In this document: piece after piece, positions 63,677 through 64,000 of the stretch
Layout: every line of letters begins with the position of its first letter
How positions within the stretch are numbered: position 1 is the first letter of the stretch
Assembly (NCBI RefSeq): GCF_000817785.2
Contig: NZ_JTCM02000006.1
Span: 92,768 to 156,767 of the forward strand
DNA length: 64,000 nt
Source: Hassallia byssoidea VB512170
GTDB taxonomy: Bacteria; Cyanobacteriota; Cyanobacteriia; Cyanobacteriales; Nostocaceae
Reading direction: 5' to 3'
Notes under the pieces: model-generated
Told to the model about the DNA's origin: nothing
The model's input: only the letters and a program-made list of their open reading frames with translations
The model's database searches: none
Position numbers and translations under genes: made by a program

Positions 63677-64000
63677 ATTGTGCCGGAACTGTGTAAAGTA
63701 GAAGCAGTTTGATGCAAAAAATTACGAGTGGAGATGCGTTGCAATAGCGACAATCATCCACTCGATTTTTATAAATGCGATCGCCTCATATATATCAGGA
63801 CTTACGGAAAAACTCTCCGAAACTCTCAACTTCTGTGTCCTCTGCGTCCCCTGCAATAACCCACGACGTGCGATTCGTTGAAAGCTGAATCACGGTAACC
63901 AGCCCGGCGCGACCTGAAATGGTCGTTTAGTAAGCGGAGGCTTCTCCGCCAAGGGATTCACACCCCTTGCCCTCACGTAAAAGACTCATTCGAGTCCGGT
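63677..64000. other. Repeat-containing tail of the window
   Basis: About 320 bases without a gene. It holds the GGACTTACGGAAAAACTC repeat (about 63797-63860) and the GCGGAGGCTTCTCCGCC hairpin (about 63936-63952). The last bases (ATTCGAGTCC) resemble a tRNA T-loop, but the stem does not pair, so no tRNA is called. Confidence 0.4.

Noticed and set aside
63985..64000. tRNA-like ATTCGAGTCC at the window end
   Set aside because: The flanking bases do not form a T-stem or acceptor stem within the window.

Overview
The window reads as chromosomal DNA of a filamentous, probably heterocyst-forming (Nostocales-type) cyanobacterium. Evidence: photosystem II small-subunit genes psbK and psbM; cyanobacterial-only families (DUF1830, DUF4079, the 'photosystem II high light acclimation' radical SAM family); very frequent HIP1 palindromes (GCGATCGC); and heptamer/nonamer tandem repeats (STRR-like) plus dispersed palindromes between and inside genes. 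No rRNA, tRNA or CRISPR array was recognised.

Layout. 0-6 kb: housekeeping genes (BolA + monothiol glutaredoxin, an OmpR-type regulator, an ABC ATPase, membrane proteins, DUF1830). 6.6-20.7 kb: radical SAM enzyme, two small secreted Cys-containing proteins, a 1174-aa STAND/WD40 protein, a DICT-HD protein, a pentapeptide protein, a PIN-type toxin-antitoxin pair, and a 922-aa DUF4114/PA14 surface protein flanked by two decayed tyrosine-recombinase fragments. 20.8-29 kb: an ArsR-ClpN fusion, pyrB with a repeat-derived insertion, mgtE, and a GH15/phosphorylase-kinase-like protein. 29-36 kb: a broken aldehyde dehydrogenase, ABM and SDR enzymes, an AraC regulator, a Uma2 protein, a class III aminotransferase with a DUF1338 (2-oxoadipate dioxygenase-type) enzyme, and another SDR.

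36-45 kb is the most interesting block: one + strand run encoding a 406-aa helical protein, a PknG-like zinc-ribbon/kinase/TPR protein, a GNAT, a zinc-ribbon PP2C phosphatase, a VWA protein, a zinc-ribbon FHA protein and a four-TM membrane protein whose topology recalls actinobacterial GlnX. This is a candidate complete phospho-signalling circuit: membrane sensor, kinase, phosphatase, FHA reader and VWA scaffold.

45-52 kb is a decay-rich accessory zone: frameshifted miaE, VOC/GNAT/SDR/HxlR-receiver genes, the C-terminal remnant of a NACHT-type membrane protein, a CHAT protease gene with an in-frame nonsense codon, and a decayed IS5-type transposase. 51.7-64 kb returns to core genes (comF-like, cobS, tgt, psbK, a 2Fe-2S ferredoxin, psbM, USP, M3 oligopeptidase, Na/Pi cotransporter), then a gpmA pseudogene and a small acidic protein. 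Several starts were moved downstream of an open frame's first possible start because the upstream part is translated repeat or lacks a ribosome-binding site; these choices are stated in the entries.
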